A DNA stretch of 8,725 nucleotides, taken from Alphaproteobacteria bacterium. Lineage in GTDB: Bacteria; Pseudomonadota; Alphaproteobacteria; Rhodobacterales; Rhodobacteraceae. The number at the start of each line of letters is the position of its first letter. Position 1 is the first letter of the stretch. This document shows, one piece after another, positions 5,631 to 8,725 of this stretch. The position numbers and the translations under genes were made by a program. The notes under the pieces were generated by a model, which was not told the DNA's origin, did no database searches, and worked only from the letters and a program-made list of their open reading frames with translations. The stretch is from the NCBI GenBank assembly GCA_024277955.1, contig JAJRUE010000328.1:1-8725 (forward strand). Direction: 5' to 3'.

Positions 5631-6902
5631 CTAGCCGAACATGTCGGCCGAGATCCCGGCATACCAGCCGACGCTTTCCTCGTAGGTCTGCTTGCGCAGG
5701 GCCGCGTCTTCGCCGGTCTTCGAAATGAAGCCGTCGGTCTTGGCGATCTTTTCGTCGGTGGCCTCGTAATTGGCCCCCACCTTGATGCCGTCGTCGGTTT
5801 CGATCAGCGACCAGCACGTGTTCGAGAACCGGGCCGGGAACAGCTTTGAGTCGGTCAGCGCGGCGCGCACCGCCATGGCGCAGACCTTGGCCTGGCTGTT
5901 GGCCGAAAAGCCGGATTTCGGCATGTCGCCCTGGGCCGAGCTGTCGCCCAGCACGTGGATGTTCTCGTCAACCCGGCTGGCCATGGTGTGCGGCACCACC
6001 GGCGCCCAGTTGCCGTCGTTGATGCCGGCAAGCTCGACGATGCGGCCCGCCTTCATCGCCGGGATGACGTTGCAGACATCCACCTTGTTCACCTCGCCGT
6101 CGATCACCAGTTCCATCGCATCGGAGCGCACTTCGACATTGTTGCCGCCAAAGTCGGGGCCGACCCATTCGATCATGCCGTCGTAATGTTCGGACCAGCC
6201 TTCCTGGAACAGCGCCTGTTTGGAAAACTTCGGCTTGGGGTCGGCGATCAGGATCTTGGCGGTCGGGTTGTGCTGCTTGAGCAGATGCGCCACCATCGAG
6301 ACCCTTTCATACGGCCCCGGAGGGCAGCGATACGGGTTGGGCGGCGCGACCATCGCAAACAGCCCGCCTTGGGGCATCGCCATGATCTGGGCCTTGAGCA
6401 GTTCGGTCTGCGAACCGGCCTTGTAGGCGTGCGGCATGGCGTTCTGGCTGGTCACGTCCCAGCCGGGCACCGAACCGTCGATGAAATCGATGCCGGGGCT
6501 GATCACCAGCCGGTCATAGGCCAGCTTGGCGCCGCCGGCCAGCGCCACGGTCTTCGCGTCGCGATCCACGCCCACGGCCCAGTCATGCACCACGTTGATC
6601 CCGTATTCGGCGGCCAGCTTGCCGTAGGTGTGGCCGATCGAGGCCAGGTTGCGGAAGCCCCCGATATAGAGGTTCGAGAAAAAGCAGGTGTAGTATTTGC
6701 GCGTGGGCTCGACCAGCGTCACGTCGATGGCGCCCTTGCTGTCCTTGGCGATATAGCGCGCCGCGGTGGCCCCGCCGGCGCCGCCGCCGATCACCACCAC
6801 CCGCGGACGGCCATGGTTCATGGCGTTGAGCATCGGCGCCGACAGCGTTGCCGCCGTGACCGCCGTGGCCGAGCCGAGGAACATGCGTCTGTTGAATTTC
6901 AT
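5631..6902 (-). CDS. soxF: SoxF, flavoprotein subunit of sulfide dehydrogenase (FccB type)
   Basis: This 423-residue precursor is the FAD subunit of flavocytochrome c sulfide dehydrogenase, which oxidises sulfide in the periplasm and passes electrons to its cytochrome partner (SoxE/FccA). A twin-arginine signal is present (MKFNRRMFLGSATAV, cleavage near residue 27), as expected for a protein exported with its cofactor. The dinucleotide fold is VVVIGGGAGGATAARYI (35-51). KYYTCFFSN places C73 where Allochromatium FccB attaches FAD covalently. C193 (YRCPPGP) and C363 (NTCWS) match the redox disulfide positions of that enzyme. The C-terminal FCSD-flavin domain covers about 340-423. Length is normal. 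The start at 6902 has AGGGAG 7 bases upstream; an in-frame codon at 6953 has no such site and would bury the Tat signal. It follows soxE after 119 bp. Confidence 0.93.
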   Translation of the reverse strand: MKFNRRMFLGSATAVTAATLSAPMLNAMNHGRPRVVVIGGGAGGATAARYIAKDSKGAIDVTLVEPTRKYYTCFFSNLYIGGFRNLASIGHTYGKLAAEYGINVVHDWAVGVDRDAKTVALAGGAKLAYDRLVISPGIDFIDGSVPGWDVTSQNAMPHAYKAGSQTELLKAQIMAMPQGGLFAMVAPPNPYRCPPGPYERVSMVAHLLKQHNPTAKILIADPKPKFSKQALFQEGWSEHYDGMIEWVGPDFGGNNVEVRSDAMELVIDGEVNKVDVCNVIPAMKAGRIVELAGINDGNWAPVVPHTMASRVDENIHVLGDSSAQGDMPKSGFSANSQAKVCAMAVRAALTDSKLFPARFSNTCWSLIETDDGIKVGANYEATDEKIAKTDGFISKTGEDAALRKQTYEESVGWYAGISADMFG

Positions 6903-6950
6903 GTCGTTTCTCCCTTGATGTGCCCCTGTTCGCCTGGGGTTTGGTTCAGG

Positions 6951-7013
6951 CACCGGCCCCGGCGATTTGCGGGGGGGTGCCGGTGGGCACGCCAGGTTGC
7001 GCCGGCGCGCCGG
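6951..7013 (-). other. GC-rich stem-loops between soxE and soxF
   Basis: The 119-bp gap contains an inverted repeat CACCGGC (6951-6957)/GCCGGTG (6979-6985) and a 12-bp perfect palindrome CCGGCGCGCCGG (7002-7013). Neither has a T-run, so soxE and soxF are probably still co-transcribed; the structures may affect mRNA stability or the ratio of the two products. I see no promoter here. Confidence 0.35.
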
Positions 7014-7021
7014 TCCGGGGC

Positions 7022-7717
7022 CTAATTCAGCCCGTTGAAATAGCTTGCGAGCGCCGCGATCTCTTCGTCCGACAGGCGGCTGGTGACCATTTGCATCACC
7101 GGGTGCGGGCGCAGTTTCTGCCGGTAGGCGTGCAGGGCGACGACAAAGTCTTCCACCGGCCAGCCGGTGATCGACGGGATCCCGTCATCGCCGCCCGCCG
7201 CCTGGTGGCAGGTCACGCATTCCCCGGCCAGGTATTCGCCAAAGGCCGGATCCCCCTCGAGCGCCAGGATTTCGGGCGCCAGGTCAACCTCGCGGGTGGC
7301 GGTGGGTTCGGCTTCGGGAATGTCGCGCGGGTTGTCGGAAAACTGGCGCAGATAGGCCAGGACATCTTCGCGGTCGGCATGGTCCTTGAGCCCGCGAAAG
7401 CTCATCCGGGTTTTCGACACCAGCGCGCGGGGATTTTCGAGATAGGTTTCCAGGGTTTCGCTGGTCCAGACCAGCCCGTCATTGCCCATCCGCTGCATGT
7501 CGGCGGAATAGCGCGCGCCCTCGACGCTGCCGGCGCGCCGGCCAAACAGCCCGTTCAGATGCGGGCCGACCTTGTTGCGCGCGCCTTCGCCAACCGCGTG
7601 GCAGGATGCACATTTTCGAAAGATCGTCTTGCCCCGATCAGCATCGCCCACATGGGCCGCCAGCGCCGGTAAGGAAAGGAAACAGGCGACAAACAGTGCG
7701 AAAACAAAAGACTTCAT
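7022..7717 (-). CDS. soxE: SoxE, periplasmic dihaem cytochrome c
   Basis: This 231-residue precursor has a Sec signal peptide (MKSFVFALFVACFLSLPALA, cleavage near A20 or A21) and two c-type haem domains. The first (about 24-127) is a class I, mitochondrial-like domain with C36-A-S-C39-H40 and SKTRMSFRGLK giving Met105 as sixth ligand. The second (about 155-230) is a small FccA-like domain with C167-V-T-C170-H171 and probable ligand Met208 or Met210 before the LSDEEIAALASYF helix. Its place directly before soxF matches soxEF of Paracoccus and fccAB elsewhere, so it should take electrons from the SoxF flavin. The start at 7717 gives a normal signal peptide; an ATG at 7729 adds four residues, and neither has a clear ribosome-binding site. 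A third CxxCH is absent. Confidence 0.85.
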   Translation of the reverse strand: MKSFVFALFVACFLSLPALAAHVGDADRGKTIFRKCASCHAVGEGARNKVGPHLNGLFGRRAGSVEGARYSADMQRMGNDGLVWTSETLETYLENPRALVSKTRMSFRGLKDHADREDVLAYLRQFSDNPRDIPEAEPTATREVDLAPEILALEGDPAFGEYLAGECVTCHQAAGGDDGIPSITGWPVEDFVVALHAYRQKLRPHPVMQMVTSRLSDEEIAALASYFNGLN

Positions 7718-7768
7718 GCCCAGGATCATGCCATATCAGGGCAAACAAATCAACGATCTCGAATATGT

Positions 7769-7788
7769 TTCGCAGCGATTTCTGCGAA
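7769..7788 (-). promoter_or_regulatory. Operator-like dyad upstream of soxE
   Basis: TTCGCAG (7769-7775) and CTGCGAA (7782-7788) form a perfect 7-bp inverted repeat with a 6-bp spacer, centred about 61 bp before the soxE ATG. It lies in AT-rich non-coding DNA and has the size expected of a dimeric-repressor or activator site. I find no clear sigma70 hexamer pair beside it. The binding protein is unknown. Confidence 0.45.
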
Positions 7789-7818
7789 GATACCGGTCAA
7801 GTACGTTTATTTTCAGCA

Positions 7819-7870
7819 AATTTTTCCCAATTTTTGATCGAAAATTCCAATTTTTCGAAGATTCTTCGAA
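7819..7870. promoter_or_regulatory. Phased A/T tracts and palindrome in the soxD-soxE gap
   Basis: AATTTTT occurs at 7819, 7829 and 7849, with AAAATT at 7841, so the tracts repeat at about 10-bp steps, a pattern that bends DNA. A perfect palindrome, TTCGAAGA-T-TCTTCGAA, follows at 7854-7870. By hand count 7741-7870 is about 35% G+C, far below its surroundings. Next to it, towards soxD, GGCCTCC and GGAAGGCC (7871-7892) can form a hairpin. The whole gap is probably the control region for soxEF. Confidence 0.45.
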
Positions 7871-7908
7871 GGCCTCCTGTCGGTGGAAGGCCGGTGCGGA
7901 ATTATCGT

Positions 7909-8700
7909 TCAGTTCTCGGGGGTTACGCCGGCAATGGCGCGCGACGTCACCTTGGGCGCGGGCTTGCAGCCGGTCATGCAGGGGGTTTTCGAGAATTGCG
8001 GCACCTCTCCCGTCGCCCGGTCGTCAAGGAAGAATCCCCCCTCGTTGGGCAGGCGAATCGCGGTGAAATTCTCGCGGCTCAGGATGAAATCCTCATCCAC
8101 CAGATCGTTGAGATACAGCAGGTAGGCGACCAGGGCGTAGACCTCGTCATCGGTGTAGCTCTGGGCGTCGCCAAAGGGTTTGGCCCGGTGCACAAAGTCG
8201 AAGATCGTCGAAAGATAGGGCACGAAAGAGCCGATGGATTTCACCGGGCGGCCGATGTCGGTGGTCAGCGTCCCCTCGCCCCCGGCAAGCGCCGGATAGA
8301 GGCCCAGACCTTCGCCGAAATCGCCGTGGCAGGCGGCGCAGACATCGTTGAACAGCTCCTCTCCCGTGGCCACATCCCCCTGCCCCTCGGGCAGGCCCTG
8401 CCCGTCCGGGCGCACGTCGATATTCCAGGCGGCGATCTCGGCCTCGGTGGCGGGGCGGCCCAGGCCCAGCGGCTCGGCGGCGAGCGGCGCGGCAACGAGC
8501 GCGGCAAGGCTGACAAGGGCTGCGAGGGCCACGGCCGGAACCGGCGCGCCGCGCCCGGCGGAAAAGGCGGGGAACCCGCCGCGCAGCCGCCGCTCTGGCC
8601 TGCCCGGCGCCACGCCGGGCGCCGCCCGGCTCGCACTGGCGCCCTGCCGCCCCCACGGACCGGGACTGCCCTGCGCGGCGTTGTCAGCTGACTTCGACAT
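7909..8700 (-). CDS. soxD: SoxD, cytochrome c subunit of sulfane dehydrogenase SoxCD (one-haem form)
   Basis: This 263-residue protein is the cytochrome partner of the molybdenum enzyme SoxC, which oxidises the sulfane sulfur bound to SoxY in the periplasm. A hydrophobic export segment covers about 52-75, preceded by an unusually long n-region of about 50 residues. One haem site, C121-A-A-C124-H125, lies in a domain running to about 200 (GSFVPYLSTIFDFVHRAKPF, DDEVYALVAYLLYLND). A C-terminal arm ends with PCMTGCKP (240-247). The well-studied Paracoccus SoxD is about 380 residues with two haems; here the second domain is absent and no trace of it lies downstream. K174 sits where related cytochromes carry a Met (AMPF/AMPW type). 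The ATG at 8700 has GAGG 6 bases upstream and overlaps soxC by 17 bp. Assignment rests on this domain and on neighbours. Confidence 0.85.
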   Translation of the reverse strand: MSKSADNAAQGSPGPWGRQGASASRAAPGVAPGRPERRLRGGFPAFSAGRGAPVPAVALAALVSLAALVAAPLAAEPLGLGRPATEAEIAAWNIDVRPDGQGLPEGQGDVATGEELFNDVCAACHGDFGEGLGLYPALAGGEGTLTTDIGRPVKSIGSFVPYLSTIFDFVHRAKPFGDAQSYTDDEVYALVAYLLYLNDLVDEDFILSRENFTAIRLPNEGGFFLDDRATGEVPQFSKTPCMTGCKPAPKVTSRAIAGVTPEN

Positions 8701-8725
8701 TGGTCACCTCGCCTGCCTCGTTCAC
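8684..8725 (-). CDS. soxC: SoxC, C-terminal end (partial)
   Basis: The minus strand from 8725 reads in frame VNEAGEVTNVEVS and then TGA at 8686-8684; the rest of the gene lies outside the window. The position directly before soxD, the 17-bp overlap with the soxD start, and an ending that looks like the beta-sandwich tail of a sulfite-oxidase-type protein support soxC, the molybdopterin subunit of sulfane dehydrogenase. The soxD ribosome-binding site lies inside these codons. With only 13 residues visible, the call rests mainly on gene order. Confidence 0.6.
   Translation of the reverse strand: MNEAGEVTNVEVS

Noticed and set aside
6220..7025. Plus-strand open frames opposite soxF
   Set aside because: They are shadows of a well-conserved flavoprotein and show no domain or ribosome-binding site.
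7840..7852. Possible FNR box (TTGAT-N4-ATCAA) upstream of soxE
   Set aside because: Only the ATCAA half is present; the other half reads GAATT, so it is not a credible FNR site.
1..8725. Mobile element, CRISPR or tRNA content
   Set aside because: No transposase or integrase motif, no regularly spaced repeat array and no tRNA-like cloverleaf was seen on either strand.

Overview
The window is GC-rich (roughly two thirds G+C by eye), and every gene I can support lies on the minus strand, so reading order runs from high to low coordinates. The gene content and order (soxC-soxD-soxE-soxF), together with the protein sequences, point to an alphaproteobacterium of the Rhodobacteraceae/Paracoccaceae type that oxidises reduced sulfur compounds. 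I cannot name genus or species.

Layout in transcription order. (1) 8725-7909: the last 13 codons of soxC, overlapping soxD by 17 bp; soxD here is a one-haem form. (2) 7908-7718: an unusually AT-rich intergenic stretch with phased A/T tracts and two perfect inverted repeats, probably the control region of soxEF. (3) 7717-5631: soxE (dihaem cytochrome c) and soxF (Tat-exported flavoprotein, flavocytochrome c sulfide dehydrogenase type), closed by an intrinsic terminator at 5551-5526. (4) 5513-4299: a sigma70-like promoter, a secreted DUF302 protein, then a Crp/Fnr-family regulator whose ribosome-binding site lies in a hairpin; two stem-loops follow. (5) 4298-3912: a gene-free region with two copies of a dispersed repeat facing each other, a terminator-like hairpin, a weak promoter candidate and a folded leader. 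(6) 3911-681: an ETHE1-like metallo-hydrolase (probable persulfide dioxygenase), a small DUF442 protein with a rhodanese-like CRSGAR loop, and a SulP-family anion transporter with a STAS domain. (7) 684-94: an ExoD-family membrane protein overlapping the transporter stop codon, followed by a third copy of the dispersed repeat at the left edge.

How the genes may work together (inference). SoxCD oxidises sulfane sulfur bound to SoxY, and SoxEF oxidises sulfide in the periplasm. The metallo-hydrolase and DUF442 protein would handle persulfide or sulfane sulfur in the cytoplasm and make sulfite, and SulP would move sulfate- or sulfite-like anions. The DUF302 protein and the Crp/Fnr regulator sit between the periplasmic and cytoplasmic sets and are the least explained part. 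I see no RNA genes, CRISPR arrays, transposases or integrases.
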